DNA from: Streptomyces triculaminicus
GTDB lineage: Bacteria; Actinomycetota; Actinomycetes; Streptomycetales; Streptomycetaceae
Length of the DNA: 64,000 nucleotides
NCBI RefSeq assembly: GCF_017349075.1
Contig: NZ_JAFMOF010000002.1
Location: forward strand, 1,674,001-1,738,000
Direction: 5' to 3'
Shown: positions 9,106-18,644 of the stretch, piece by piece
How the letters are laid out: each line of letters opens with the position of its first letter
How positions within the stretch are numbered: position 1 is the first letter of the stretch
The notes under the pieces: generated by a model
Databases searched by the model: none
Seen by the model: the letters and a program-made list of their open reading frames with translations, nothing else
What the model was told of the DNA's origin: nothing
Translations under genes and position numbers: made by a program

Positions 9106-9669
9106 CTAGGAGATCGTCAAGGTCGTCACCCCGGTCACACCAGTGAAACCACGCCCAAGGCACTGCAGGGCGCTCGGCTGGGGCAAGGAGATGAGCTGGA
9201 GCAGGTTCCGCCCATGGAAGCGGCCGCGGGTCACGGTGCCGGTGACCGGGGTGACCACCTGACCGGCTACGGCCGTGCTGCTGCCGGTGATGTCCGCAGT
9301 GCTGGAGTCACCGGTGTTCCAGGTGTACGTCCGGTGGCCCCGGAAGCCTTCGAGGAGGTTGTTGCAGCCCGTGTCGAGCGTGAACTCCTCGTGGTACCCC
9401 CCGCTCTTCACGGTCCCGTCACCGCCGACGCAGGAGGTGAAGCGCCCGTCGACCGTGACGTGGATGGGTCGTGGCTGGAGGGTGACCCCTGGCTCGTAGC
9501 TGACGGACTCGGTGCCCTGGCACTGCAACAGCACGGACTCCCGCGGGTGGGCGGACGCGGCCGCGGGCGCCGGCGTGGCCGCGCCGCACACCACGGCGGC
9601 CACGAGGGCGAGCGCGCGCAGCCGCTTCCCGCCGACGGCCACGGCGGATCTCTTCACACTCAGCAACAT
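9106..9669 (-). CDS. Secreted protein of unknown function
   Basis: 187 residues with a Sec-type signal peptide: basic start MLLSVKRSAVAVGGKRLRAL, hydrophobic ALVAAVVCGAA, and a probable cleavage site after PAAASA. The mature part has four to five Cys (VLLQCQGTES, RFTSCVGGDG, DTGCNNLL, ALQCLGRGF), suggesting disulfides, and is rich in Thr/Ser/Gly beta-strand-like stretches. Small exported proteins of this form are common in Streptomyces and I know no assigned function. The ATG at 9669 has a good ribosome binding site (GGGGAAGGG) upstream. Frames extending further upstream are antisense to the hydrolase gene and were not used. Confidence 0.75.
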   Translation of the reverse strand: MLLSVKRSAVAVGGKRLRALALVAAVVCGAATPAPAAASAHPRESVLLQCQGTESVSYEPGVTLQPRPIHVTVDGRFTSCVGGDGTVKSGGYHEEFTLDTGCNNLLEGFRGHRTYTWNTGDSSTADITGSSTAVAGQVVTPVTGTVTRGRFHGRNLLQLISLPQPSALQCLGRGFTGVTGVTTLTIS

Positions 9670-9855
9670 GGGGCAAACCCTTCCCCGGTCGTACCGCCCG
9701 GAGACAGGCGTGTCAGAGCGATGTCGGATGCCCGGTCCCGGTGAACGGCGCGCGACGCGGTGCGCACGCCTACCCGCGCGGGCCGCCCCGCGGGTAGCCT
9801 CGTGCCGCCCCCTCGACCTCCCATAGGGCCCTGCGCCGGAGCGAGTTGGAGAGAG

Positions 9856-10668
9856 ATGGACACGCTGCAGAGCGGCACGCTGACGGTGCCGGGCGCGAGG
9901 TTGTACTTCGAAGTGCGCGGCACCGGACCGTTGCTGCTGCTCATCCCGGGCGGTGCCTCCGACGCCGAAGTCTTCCGGGACCTGGCCGACGAACTCGCCG
10001 CCCACCACCGCGTCGTCACCTACGACCCGCGCGGCATCTCCCGCAGCCTCCTCGACGGACCGCCGCCCGAATCGTGGCTCGACACCCAGGCCGACGACGC
10101 CGCCCGGCTGCTCGACCACCTCGCCACGGCCGACGAGCCGCTGCGCGTGTTCGGCAGTTGCTCGGGCGCCCTGATCGCCCTGGCACTCACGGTCCGCCAT
10201 CCGCAGAGGTTCCGGCTGGTCGTCGCCCATGAGCCGCCCGCTATGGGCTTGTTGCCTGACGCGGCACAACACTCCGCGTTCTTCGACGAGGTGCACGCGA
10301 CGTTCCGCCGCGAAGGCGTCCCGGCGGCCCTGGACAAGCTCCGGGCCGTCTTCGGCGGCAGGCCCGCCCCGCCGCTCCCCGAAGCCACCGACAACAGTGA
10401 ATTCTTCCTCTCCCACGTGATGCTGCCCTCCACCCGCTGCGTGCCCGACGTCAACGCATTGGCAGCCGTGGCGGACCGTCTCGTCATGGCCGGCGGCCAA
10501 GGATCGCGCACCCATGACGTGCACCGGCCGGCGGCCGTCCTCGCGAATCGGCTCGGGCGGGAACTGGCGGAGTTCCCCGGCGGGCACGCCGGCTACGCCA
10601 GACACCCCGCCCCTTTCGCCGCACAGCTCGAGGCAATCCTGGCCGCCCCACAGCCCTCACTCGGCTGA
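9856..10668 (+). CDS. Alpha/beta-fold hydrolase
   Basis: 270 residues of the classical fold. LLLLIPGGASDAEVFRD holds the oxyanion-hole loop, the DPRGISRSL strand follows, and the nucleophile elbow is FGSCSGALIAL (GxSxG form with GSCSG). A late catalytic His sits in EFPGGHAGY. An acid residue is plausible around the CVPDVNAL segment but is not certain. The substrate is unknown; relatives include small-ester and lactone hydrolases. The ATG at 9856 follows GGAGAGAG. The next gene starts 6 bases after the stop, so the two are co-transcribed. Confidence 0.88.
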   Translation: MDTLQSGTLTVPGARLYFEVRGTGPLLLLIPGGASDAEVFRDLADELAAHHRVVTYDPRGISRSLLDGPPPESWLDTQADDAARLLDHLATADEPLRVFGSCSGALIALALTVRHPQRFRLVVAHEPPAMGLLPDAAQHSAFFDEVHATFRREGVPAALDKLRAVFGGRPAPPLPEATDNSEFFLSHVMLPSTRCVPDVNALAAVADRLVMAGGQGSRTHDVHRPAAVLANRLGRELAEFPGGHAGYARHPAPFAAQLEAILAAPQPSLG

Positions 10669-10674
10669 CAGGCC

Positions 10675-11937
10675 ATGCGCATCCTGATGGGCGCCCAGAA
10701 CTGCGGCTTCGGCCCGGCCTCCGTACTCACCGCCGTATCCCGACTGCTCCCCGGACACGAGCGGATATTCGTGGGAGACGGTGTCGCAGCGGCTTTCGCC
10801 CACCGCAACGCCACCGCCTTCGACGGCATCCACCAGCTCACCCAGCCGCGCAGGAACGGATCCCCGGACCTCGACCGGTTGCTCGAGGACAGCGACCAGG
10901 TCGTCTCCGTCATGGACGCCGACCTCGTCCTGCGCTCCGTCGTGGCGCGCCGACCGGTGGTCCTGGTGGACTGCCTGTTCGGCTTCTGGCAGCACCACCA
11001 CTCCCTGGCGCGGATCCGCGAGCTGTGCACGACCGTTCCCCGTACGTCCTTACCGGCGGCACGCCGCCACCTGGCCTGCCTCTCGCCGCACGAACGCATC
11101 CTTGCCGCGCATCTGCTGGCCGACCACAGCGTGGTCCAGGACTTCCCCGGCATCTCGCGACGCATGGCCGAGTTCGCCGACGCCGGCGCCGACTGCGCGA
11201 TGCATCTGACCGGTCCCCTCGTCGACCTGGACGGTCTGAGAGAGGCGGGGGAAGACGTACCGGCGGCCGATGGACCGGGCTACGACCTGCTGATCAACAC
11301 CGGCGGCTTCAAGAACTTCCTCCTGGACTTCGAGGCCAACAACGACTACCTCCGGCTCATCGACCGCTGGATCCCCGACCTCCTCGCCGACTGGCCCCGC
11401 TTCACCCGCGTCCTGGTCTGCGGCGGCCCGTACGCGGGACACCGCGGCGGTACCCACCGGACGGCCGGACGACGCGTCGACCGCCAGTTCCTGCCCCAGC
11501 GCGAGCTGCTGCGACAGGTGGCGAGAACACCCCACTCCCTCCTCGCCCCCGGCCTTTCGGCGCTCAACGAGGCCACGCTCCTGGGTCGTCTGCCCTTGGC
11601 ACTCCACGAACAGCATTACGCCCACACGTTCACCATCCGGAACCTCGCAGGCACCCTCTTCGGGCACCTGGCCGGCCGATTCGCGGACGTCCTGCCCGGA
11701 CACGCACTGCCCGAGGACGACTACGCCGGAACCAAGGCCCTCGTCGCCGTCGCCGGCTGTATCGTCCGGGACGACGACCTTTACGCGCGTTTCCGCAGCA
11801 CCTTCAACGAACGCATCGAGCAGTACCTCTGCCTCACCCCCGAACAGCGGCGCGGGGCAGTGGCGGAACTGCGTCGCGCCCTCGACGGTCCTCCCGCCCC
11901 CTCGGTGATCGCCTCGATCCTCACAGCGGCCCGGTGA
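10675..11937 (+). CDS. Probable GT-B-type glycosyltransferase (unassigned)
   Basis: 420 residues. The N-terminal MRILMGAQNCGFGPASVLTAV and the C-terminal half with LLAPGLSALNEATLLGRLP and LALHEQHYAHTFTI suggest two Rossmann-like halves, as in GT-B enzymes. The second half looks like the donor-binding region, where a Gly/Ala-Leu-Asn-Glu loop precedes the nucleotide site. I do not recognise a named family, so glycosyltransferase is an inference from architecture. It follows the hydrolase by 6 bases (shared operon) and is convergent with the methyltransferase at 11973. No secretion signal or membrane segment is seen. Confidence 0.5.
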   Translation: MRILMGAQNCGFGPASVLTAVSRLLPGHERIFVGDGVAAAFAHRNATAFDGIHQLTQPRRNGSPDLDRLLEDSDQVVSVMDADLVLRSVVARRPVVLVDCLFGFWQHHHSLARIRELCTTVPRTSLPAARRHLACLSPHERILAAHLLADHSVVQDFPGISRRMAEFADAGADCAMHLTGPLVDLDGLREAGEDVPAADGPGYDLLINTGGFKNFLLDFEANNDYLRLIDRWIPDLLADWPRFTRVLVCGGPYAGHRGGTHRTAGRRVDRQFLPQRELLRQVARTPHSLLAPGLSALNEATLLGRLPLALHEQHYAHTFTIRNLAGTLFGHLAGRFADVLPGHALPEDDYAGTKALVAVAGCIVRDDDLYARFRSTFNERIEQYLCLTPEQRRGAVAELRRALDGPPAPSVIASILTAAR

Positions 11938-11972
11938 CCGGATGACGCGCCGGAACACTGCTGACGCGGCAT

Positions 11973-13097
11973 TCAGATGATGTTGTCCGGGCTGTCCAGC
12001 CACAGGTACTGGCCCGTGCGGTCGACGGTCAGGCCGGCACGGTCGCGGTCGGGGCGCCCATAGCCTTCCCACCGACGGTAGGCGGCTTCCACCTCGTCCC
12101 AGAGGCGGCGCGGCCCGTACTGCTCGACCTCGTAGTCGGCCTGGTCGCCGGGGACGTATTCAGCCGTAGCCCAGGAGCTTTTGTCGTGGGAGAAGAGCCA
12201 GACGCTGGCCTCGTCACTGCCGTCCCTGGCCTTGCCCACGAAGTGCCAGGCCCCAGGAACGGACACGTCGACGTAGAACAGGGCGTCGTAGTCGCTGGCG
12301 ACATCGAGGGGGCTGAGGGTGGTGCGGCTGGGCTGTCCATCGTCCGCGTGGTGGAGGAAGTCCTTCAGGCGACCTCCTCCGCCGGGCCGGCTGCGGGTGT
12401 GCATGAACGCCGGGTTGCCGGTGAACCGGCCGTAGGCCCGACCATCGGCGACGTCCAGGACGGCGAAGCTGTAGTGGAACATGCCTCCGCCACACGGTGC
12501 GACGATCCGTCCTCGGGGTGCCTGCTCGACCCAGGCGTAGGGGATCTCCGGCACGGTGTACGTCGCCATCACCCGGTCGTACGGTGCGCCCTTCGGCCAG
12601 CCGTCCTCGGCGTCGCCGCACAGGACGCGGGGGGTGAAGCCGGCGCGGGCGAGGCTGTCCTCGGCCTGTTGGGCGATGCGCGGGTCGATGTCCATGGTGG
12701 TGACGTGACCGGAGCCGAGGCGGTGGCAGAGCCAGGCCGCGTTGTACCCCGTGCCGGCCCCGGCCTCGAAAACCGTGTGGCCGTCGCGGACGTCCAGCAG
12801 CTCGAGCATCTCGAGCATGATGGTGGGCATGGAGCTGGACGATGTGGGTCGCTGGTAGGCATCCTCGCCCAAATCGGCGCCCTCGTTGATCTGGGTGACG
12901 AGGGGCAGGTCGGCGTAGACGGCCCAGGCCCATTTCTCGGGATTCTTCCTACGGTCGTAGGTGCGACCGTCGACTTCCAAGGTGTCGGGGAGAAAGAGTT
13001 CCCGCAGCACGCCTTGAACCGCGTCTCTCCACGGGGAGTCCGGGGTCAGGGAGCCCTTGTTGGCGAGCATCTGGACAAGGCGTGCCGGGGTGCTCAT
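11973..13097 (-). CDS. PIMT-like SAM-dependent methyltransferase (candidate RiPP modifier)
   Basis: 374 residues, longer than housekeeping protein-L-isoaspartate methyltransferase (~210-230). The N-terminal third has the PIMT-type entry LRELFLPDTLEV and PTSSSSMPTIMLEMLELLD, where ordinary PIMTs have ISQPxxxAxM. Then comes SAM motif I VFEAGAGTGYNAAWLCHRLG, the acidic GHVTTMDIDP strand, and YDRVMATYTVPEIPYAW. A ~150-residue C-terminal extension (GAWHFVGKARDGSDEASVWLF) is typical of PIMT homologues in actinobacterial peptide loci. It starts 6 bases after the stop of a 37-codon gene with a strong ribosome binding site. Known: PIMT homologues convert Asp to aspartimide in some RiPPs (imiditides, certain lanthipeptides and graspetides). 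Inferred: this enzyme modifies the small upstream peptide. Confidence 0.85.
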   Translation of the reverse strand: MSTPARLVQMLANKGSLTPDSPWRDAVQGVLRELFLPDTLEVDGRTYDRRKNPEKWAWAVYADLPLVTQINEGADLGEDAYQRPTSSSSMPTIMLEMLELLDVRDGHTVFEAGAGTGYNAAWLCHRLGSGHVTTMDIDPRIAQQAEDSLARAGFTPRVLCGDAEDGWPKGAPYDRVMATYTVPEIPYAWVEQAPRGRIVAPCGGGMFHYSFAVLDVADGRAYGRFTGNPAFMHTRSRPGGGGRLKDFLHHADDGQPSRTTLSPLDVASDYDALFYVDVSVPGAWHFVGKARDGSDEASVWLFSHDKSSWATAEYVPGDQADYEVEQYGPRRLWDEVEAAYRRWEGYGRPDRDRAGLTVDRTGQYLWLDSPDNII

Positions 13098-13103
13098 CTA
13101 TGC

Positions 13104-13217
13104 TCACTTCTTCTTCGGCGGGTCCGAGACGGGCCGGGGCCACTGTCCGTCACTCTCACGAGGCGACTGCTGCTTGTCGCCTTCCTCGCCGCCTTTGCCG
13201 TCACCGTGCTTGCCCAT
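13104..13217 (-). CDS. 37-residue charged peptide, candidate RiPP precursor
   Basis: A very short gene with a textbook ribosome binding site (GGAGGCGC, about 2-7 bases before the ATG at 13217) and a stop 6 bases before the methyltransferase start. The peptide begins MGKHGDGKGGEEGDKQQ, continues SPRESDGQWPRP and ends VSDPPKKK. It is almost wholly polar, with no membrane or signal segment and no Cys. Two Asp-Gly pairs (residues 6-7 and 23-24) are favoured positions for aspartimide formation. Tiny charge-rich precursor plus PIMT homologue is the layout described for imiditides. The modification site and whether a leader is removed are unknown. Confidence 0.65.
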   Translation of the reverse strand: MGKHGDGKGGEEGDKQQSPRESDGQWPRPVSDPPKKK

Positions 13218-13393
13218 GAAGCGCCTCCTTTATCGGGGCGGTCGACGAACCGACCGTAATGGTGAGCAGACCGGTAGCGGGCCGGATTGGCTGAGATGGT
13301 CGAACGGACCCTGTACCGATCCGCGGGCGCGCCGAGCGATGCGGACCGGCGGCATATCCTGTCCGCCCGAGTCAGAGCATTGTGGAGGCGGTC

Positions 13394-14083
13394 ATGGCAA
13401 CCGGCGACCAAGAGGCTGAGTCGCAGGCTGTGGCCGCCCCTGGTGCGGAATCGCCTGCGGATCTGGTCCGGAGCATGGAGCTCATCGCACTGGCTCACGG
13501 CTTCGAATTGGGCGAGCCGCAGGCCAGGTCCGGTTGGGATGCCAGTGCCGAGATAGGCACTGATCGAGGCAAGGTGGTCGTGTCCCCGCGAGCGGAGGGG
13601 GCATTCCACGTACGGATCCTCCACCGCGGTTTCGCTTGGTCGCAGGGTTGGACGAACGATCTCGTCGCAGTGGTGGAGGTAGCGGACCTATGGCGCCGCG
13701 GCGGCCTTTTGCGGGAGTTGCACGACCGGTTCCCGTTCATGAGCTGGGACGAACTGGCGCAGGCGTTCGAGGACGGCGACCCTGCCCCCACGAAGTGGAG
13801 ACAGCTTCTTTCCAACGATTGGCATCTGCCCGACCGCCCGCTCCTCCAGGCAGCCCATGCGCATCCTGACCTGCGGGTGTTCTACCCGGACATCAGCCAT
13901 AGGAGCCTGATGCTGACCCGGGAGCCATGCGACCTGGAATCCGGCCTTGTGAAGATCACTCCTCTTTCTGGAGGCCTTTACCAAGTGATCACGTTTCCTG
14001 TCGCATTCCGGCGTGAGGTGGATTCGCTGAGCGAGGCACTTGAGGTCGCGGCGGCCTGCTGCCGATCGCTCTCGGATTCGTAA
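13394..14083 (+). CDS. Conserved protein of unknown function
   Basis: 229 residues, start ATG at 13394 with GGAGG seven bases upstream. Soluble, with no signal peptide or membrane helix. The N-terminal ~35 residues are Ala/Glu-rich and probably disordered. The rest looks globular with conserved-looking aromatic motifs: ILHRGFAWSQGWTNDL, DRFPFMSWDELAQAFEDGD, WRQLLSNDWHLPDRPLLQAA. I recall Streptomyces proteins of similar composition annotated only as hypothetical, and assign no function. It is divergent from the peptide/methyltransferase pair, with its start 176 bases away. Confidence 0.7.
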   Translation: MATGDQEAESQAVAAPGAESPADLVRSMELIALAHGFELGEPQARSGWDASAEIGTDRGKVVVSPRAEGAFHVRILHRGFAWSQGWTNDLVAVVEVADLWRRGGLLRELHDRFPFMSWDELAQAFEDGDPAPTKWRQLLSNDWHLPDRPLLQAAHAHPDLRVFYPDISHRSLMLTREPCDLESGLVKITPLSGGLYQVITFPVAFRREVDSLSEALEVAAACCRSLSDS

Positions 14084-14218
14084 CCTCACGGCTCGCGGGC
14101 GGTGCATGCGGGATCGTTCGGCGCTGGGGACGTCTGATCCATGGGTGCGTGACCGGCCTGCTGTGCGTCACCCTCCCGCTCCGTCTGCAGCGGCGGCTCG
14201 CGCGTGCCGGAGCCGGAA

Positions 14219-15613
14219 TCAGTTGCTGCCGGCAAGTTCGCCGGTGAGCCTGCCGTGGAGGTCGGCGCTCGGATCGTTCAGGCCGGTGATCTCGACGGTC
14301 TTGCCGCGCTGGGCGTACTTCGCTTCGATCGCGTCGAGGACGGCGACGGAGGAGGCGTCCCAGATGTGCGCAGCGCTCAGGTCGATGACCACCTTCTTCG
14401 GGTCGGTGGCGTACTCGAACCGGCCGACGAGGTCGTTGGAGGAGGCGAAGAACAGCTCGCCGGTGACCCGGTAGACGACCGTGCTCCCGTCGGGGTCGGT
14501 GACTGCGGTGACCTCGGCGTGGTGGGCGACGCGCTTGGCGAAGACGACCATGGCGGTGATGGAGCCGAGGACGACGCCGATGGCGAGGTTGTGGGTTGCG
14601 ACGACGGCCGCGACGGTGATGACCATGACGGTGATCTCCCCGGCGGGCATCCGCTTGAGGGTCTTCGGGGCGATGGAATGCCAGTCGAAGGTCGCGAACG
14701 ACACCGTGATCATGACGGCGACGAGGGCGGCCATGGGGATGTCGGAGACGACGGGGCCGAAGACGACGCACAGCACCATCAGGAAGGCGCCGGCGAGGAA
14801 GGTGGACAGGCGGGTGCGGGCACCGGAGACCTTCACGTTGATCATTGTCTGGCCGATCATGGCGCAGCCGCCTATGCCGCCGAAGAAGCCGGTGACGATG
14901 TTGGCGATGCCCTGGCCTATGGACTCGCGGGTCTTGTTGGAGGGGGTGTCGGTGATGTCGTCGACCAGCTTGGCCGTCATCAGCGACTCCATCAGACCGA
15001 CCAGCGCCATGGCGAACGCGTACGGGGCGATCGTGGTGAGAGTGTCCACGGTGAACGGGACGTCGGGCAGGCCCGGCACCGGCAGGGAGGAGGGCAGCGC
15101 GCCCTTGTCGCCCACGGTCGGCACCGCGATGCCCGCCGCGACGGTGACGACGGTCAGGATCACGATCGACACCAGCGGGGCCGGGATCACGGTGGTGACC
15201 TTGGGGAAGAACACCAGCAGCGCGAGGCCGCCGGCGATGAGCGGGTAGACGGCCCAGGGGACGTTCCGCATCTCGGGGACCTGGGTCATGAAGACCAGGA
15301 TCGCGAGCGCGTTGACGAAGCCGACCATGACAGAACGGGGGATGAACCGCATCAGCTTCGCCACCCCGAGCGCACCGAGGACCACTTGGAGGACGCCGGC
15401 GAGGATGACCGCGGCGATCAGGTAGCCGAGGCCGTGCTCGCGGTTGAGCGGCGCGATGACCAGGGCGACGGCGCCGGTCGCGGCGGAGATCATCGCACGA
15501 CGTCCGCCGACGATCGCGATGGTCACGGCCATGGTGAAGGAGGCGAACAGGCCGAGCGCCGGATCGACCCCGGCGATGATCGAGAACGAGATCGCCTCGG
15601 GGATCAGCGCGAG
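14219..15613 (-). pseudogene. SulP-family anion transporter with STAS domain, 5' end missing
   Basis: From LALIPEAISFSIIAGVDPAL onwards this is a clear SulP permease: SAATGAVALVIAPL, FVNALAILVFMTQVPEMR, GFFGGIGGCAMIGQT. It ends with a STAS domain (VVIDLSAAHIWDASSVAVLDAI). About 464 residues remain. The ~25-30 residues expected before LALIPEA, including the start codon, are absent. Instead the sequence runs straight into the 3' end of an MFS gene in another frame. Upstream codons in this frame do not resemble any SulP N-terminus. The gene is therefore a 5'-truncated product of a deletion that joined two genes at about 15610-15620. Confidence 0.85.
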
Positions 15614-16614
15614 CCCGCCCCGGCGGTCACGATCGCCGCGACGATGACGAGCAGGGGCGCTCCGACAGCCATGGCGGCCATGGGCAGGGCCATGGCTGTG
15701 GACACCCCGGCGGCGACCGGGCACAGCCGCCTCGGGGACCACACCATGCACAGCAGTGCGCCGAGGACCAGCCCGGCCGTCCACCCGGCGGCCATCAGCC
15801 CGTACGCGGCAGGGCCGCCCAGGTGCTCGTGGGCGTAGGCCGGGCCCAGCAGGACGTAGCCGACCAGCCACAGTGGCACGGTGACGCAGCCCTGCCCGGA
15901 CCACAGCAGCAGCCACCCGTACGAGCGGAAGACGTCCCAGCCCTCGCGGAACTCCTCCCAGGCGGTGGAGCGCCCGGCATTGGCGCTGCCGACCGGCGGC
16001 GGGAGGCGCACGAGAAGAGCGGCTGCGCCGATGAAGGTCAGCGCATCGAAGGCCAGGGCGTAACCCGGATCCGTGAGCGCGATCAGTGCCCCGCCGGCGA
16101 CGGGGACGACGACCTTGACCGCGTTCAGCGTGGCCTGGAGCAGAGCGGTGGCCTGCCGCAGCAGATGGGCGGGGACCAGCGCGGGAAGGGTCTTCTTCGT
16201 GGACGGTTCGAGGAACGCGCTCACCGTCCCGCTCGCCGCGGACAGACCGGCCAGGGCACCGACCGAGGCGAGGTCCATGAGCAACAGGATCGCGGCGGCG
16301 GCCTGCAGCACGGCCAGGGCAAGATTCCCGGTCAGCAGGATGTGCGCTCTGGGGTATCGGTCCGTGACGACCCCGCCTGCCAGGGCGAACCCCAGCTGCG
16401 GCAGGCTGCCGGCGGCGAGGATCCAGCCCAGGTCGGCGGCCGTGCCGCCGACCTGGAGTCCGGCGAACGCCAAGGCGACCGGCGCGCTGGCGGACCCGGC
16501 TGCGGAGAGCACCTGGGCGGTCAGGAAGGTCCGGTAGCCGCGTTCGCGCCAGGGCGCGGCGGCGGCCACGGTCCGGGCCCGCCACCCGCCCGAGACCGTG
16601 ACAGTGGCGGTCAC
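15604..16614 (-). pseudogene. MFS transporter, 3' end missing
   Basis: 336 residues from a GTG at 16614 that overlaps the ABC gene stop (GTGA). The protein starts like drug-efflux MFS permeases of the enterobactin-exporter type: FLTAQVLSAAGSASAPVALA, LAGGVVTDRYPRAHILL, FLEPSTKKTLPALVPAHLL. About ten membrane segments can be traced. Homology stops in a helix LLVIVAAIVTAGAG, where the sequence switches to the SulP gene and hits TGA two codons later. MFS proteins of this group are usually ~400-430 residues, so roughly 70-100 residues are lost. Translational coupling to the ABC transporter suggests both once belonged to one operon. Confidence 0.85.
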
Positions 16615-18644
16615 GTTTCGTCTTCGGCGCCGGCTGCCGCCTGGTAGGCGGCGGCTTGGAGGGTGAACAGTTGTGCGTACTCGCCGGGTTCGCCGCCGGC
16701 GGTCCGGCGGGACATGAGGGTGTGGTGGTCGCCCGACTCGACGATGTGCCCGTCGCGGAAGACGTAGATCATGTCGCACGCGGTCACGCTGGCCAGCCGG
16801 TGGGAGATCAGGACGGTGATGCGGTCCGGGCGGCGCGTCCCGTGCAGCACGGCCTCGTAGACGGCGTGTTCGGCGCGGGCGTCCATGCTGGCCGTCGGCT
16901 CGTCGAGCACCAGCATCGCGGCGTCCTGGTACAGGCCCCGGGCCACGGCCACCTTCGCCCAGTTCCCGCCGGACAGTTCTTGTCCGCCCTTGAAACGCTT
17001 GGACAGCGGGGTGGCCCACCGCTGCGGCAGACCGGCGATGACGCGATCGGCCCCGGACTCGGTCACCGCCGCAAGGGCCCGCCGTGGGTCGGCCTCGGTG
17101 ATGGTCCCCGCGCCGATCGTGACGTTGGCCAGCGCCGACAACGGCCAGGCGACCGGGTCCTGGAGCACCATGGCGACCTGGGCCTGGATGCTCTCGGCGT
17201 CCACCTCCCGCACCTCCACGCCGTCCCAGCGGATGCTGCCTTTGCTCGGCGTGTACAGCCCGGCCAGGAGCTTGGCCATCGTCGACTTGCCGGACCCGTT
17301 CGCTCCGACGAAGGCCACCGTGGAGCCCGCCGTCAGCGTCATCGACACCCCGCGCAGCGCGTCCCGGCCGGCCTCGGGGTAGGTGTAGTGGACGTCCGTG
17401 ACCGTGATGGTCTTCACCGCATCCGGAAGGCGCCGGCCCGTACGGTGCGGCTGCAGGGCGCGGCAGCGCTCCAGATGCCGCTCGAGGTCGTCGATCCACA
17501 GGGCGTGCTCGTAGATCTGGTGCATGGCCAGTACGACGTTCACCAGCGTGCCCCGACTGGAGCGGATGGCAAGGAACGCGCCGCCGCCCGCCGCCAGCGG
17601 CATCCAGCCCGCCGCCGTCATCCATCCCAGCACCGCATAGGTGGCCCCGACCGCCAGGCCGCCGACCGCCCGGCCCCACAGTGAGACATTCGCTTCCTGC
17701 CGCCCCAGGCGGGCGTCTTCCTTCTCGATCCGCCGGGCGAAGCGCTCGTGCTCCTCGAGCAGCGCCTGCTGCGCCGTGGACGCGCGTACCTCCGGTGCGG
17801 AGTCGCGGTCGAGAAGGAGCCAGGTGAACAGGCGGATGCGGCGCTGCAGGGTGCTGTAACGGCTGTGCGAGAGGAACTGCGCCCGTGCCGAGCGCACCGC
17901 CGCGTACCCCTGAGGAACCACGGAGAGCAGAAGAAGGGGCAGCAGCACAGGGTGCAGTACGGCCAGGACGCCGGCGGCCCCGATCAGACCGAGTACGGCG
18001 TGCACGAGCGCGATCAGTTGCGGTACGGCCTGGCGCATGTAGTACAGGCCACGGTCGTTCGCCTTGTTGGCCTCGTCGGCGAAGGCGGCGTCGTCCACCG
18101 CTTCCAGGCGCACGTGGCAGTTCAGCCGCAAGAACTCCTGCTCCACCGCGCGCCGGACCTTCGGAGTGAGCGCGGCCTCTCCGCGGGCGACACCGAAGTC
18201 GAGCAGGCCCTGCGCCGCCAACAGGCCGGCGACCAGCGCGAGCGAGGGAAGGGCGTGGTGGATGCGTTCGGAGGTCGCGCCCTGGGCGAAGAGCGCCGAC
18301 AGCACGCGCACCGAGGCCAGCAGCCCGAACGCACTCATCAACGCCGACGCGAGCTGCAGCACGACGACCATGACCGTGGCCCGCGCGTCGGCCCGGTAGG
18401 CCAATCCGAGCACCCTACGGCTGATCGCCGGGAGCCGGCCGAGAATCCGCGCCACGCTGGTGCGGGCGGCTTCGCCGTCCCACTGCATCCAGTAGACACT
18501 GGTCAGCTCGTCGCCGACCTCCTCGCCTTCCGGTGCCGCCGCAGCCCTGGCCGGGGGCAACGGCAACTCCACGCGCCGGCGGGGGCCGGGAACCTCCTTC
18601 CGATCACCGTTCTCCGACCTGTTGATGTCGTCCGCGTCACTCAT
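16611..18644 (-). CDS. ABC transporter, fused membrane and ATPase domains
   Basis: 677 residues. A ~90-residue polar N-terminal extension is followed by a six-helix exporter domain (VVVLQLASALMSAFGLLASV, LIALVHAVLGLIGAAGVLAV, LAVGATYAVLGWMTAAGWMPL). The ATPase has Walker A VGANGSGKST, signature ELSGGNWAKVAVARGL, Walker B AMLVLDEPTASMD and H-loop LISHRLAS. The signature variant LSGGNW is typical of exporters found with actinobacterial peptide (RiPP) genes. The ATG at 18644 overlaps the preceding gene's stop by 8 bases. The substrate is unknown. The neighbours (PIMT-like fragment upstream, truncated MFS downstream) suggest remains of a secondary-metabolite operon. Confidence 0.88.
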   Translation of the reverse strand: MSDADDINRSENGDRKEVPGPRRRVELPLPPARAAAAPEGEEVGDELTSVYWMQWDGEAARTSVARILGRLPAISRRVLGLAYRADARATVMVVVLQLASALMSAFGLLASVRVLSALFAQGATSERIHHALPSLALVAGLLAAQGLLDFGVARGEAALTPKVRRAVEQEFLRLNCHVRLEAVDDAAFADEANKANDRGLYYMRQAVPQLIALVHAVLGLIGAAGVLAVLHPVLLPLLLLSVVPQGYAAVRSARAQFLSHSRYSTLQRRIRLFTWLLLDRDSAPEVRASTAQQALLEEHERFARRIEKEDARLGRQEANVSLWGRAVGGLAVGATYAVLGWMTAAGWMPLAAGGGAFLAIRSSRGTLVNVVLAMHQIYEHALWIDDLERHLERCRALQPHRTGRRLPDAVKTITVTDVHYTYPEAGRDALRGVSMTLTAGSTVAFVGANGSGKSTMAKLLAGLYTPSKGSIRWDGVEVREVDAESIQAQVAMVLQDPVAWPLSALANVTIGAGTITEADPRRALAAVTESGADRVIAGLPQRWATPLSKRFKGGQELSGGNWAKVAVARGLYQDAAMLVLDEPTASMDARAEHAVYEAVLHGTRRPDRITVLISHRLASVTACDMIYVFRDGHIVESGDHHTLMSRRTAGGEPGEYAQLFTLQAAAYQAAAGAEDET

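Noticed and set aside
14204..15838. 544-codon plus-strand frame opposite the SulP gene
   Set aside because: Asp/His/Gly-rich shadow without motifs; the SulP coding sequence on the minus strand explains the region.
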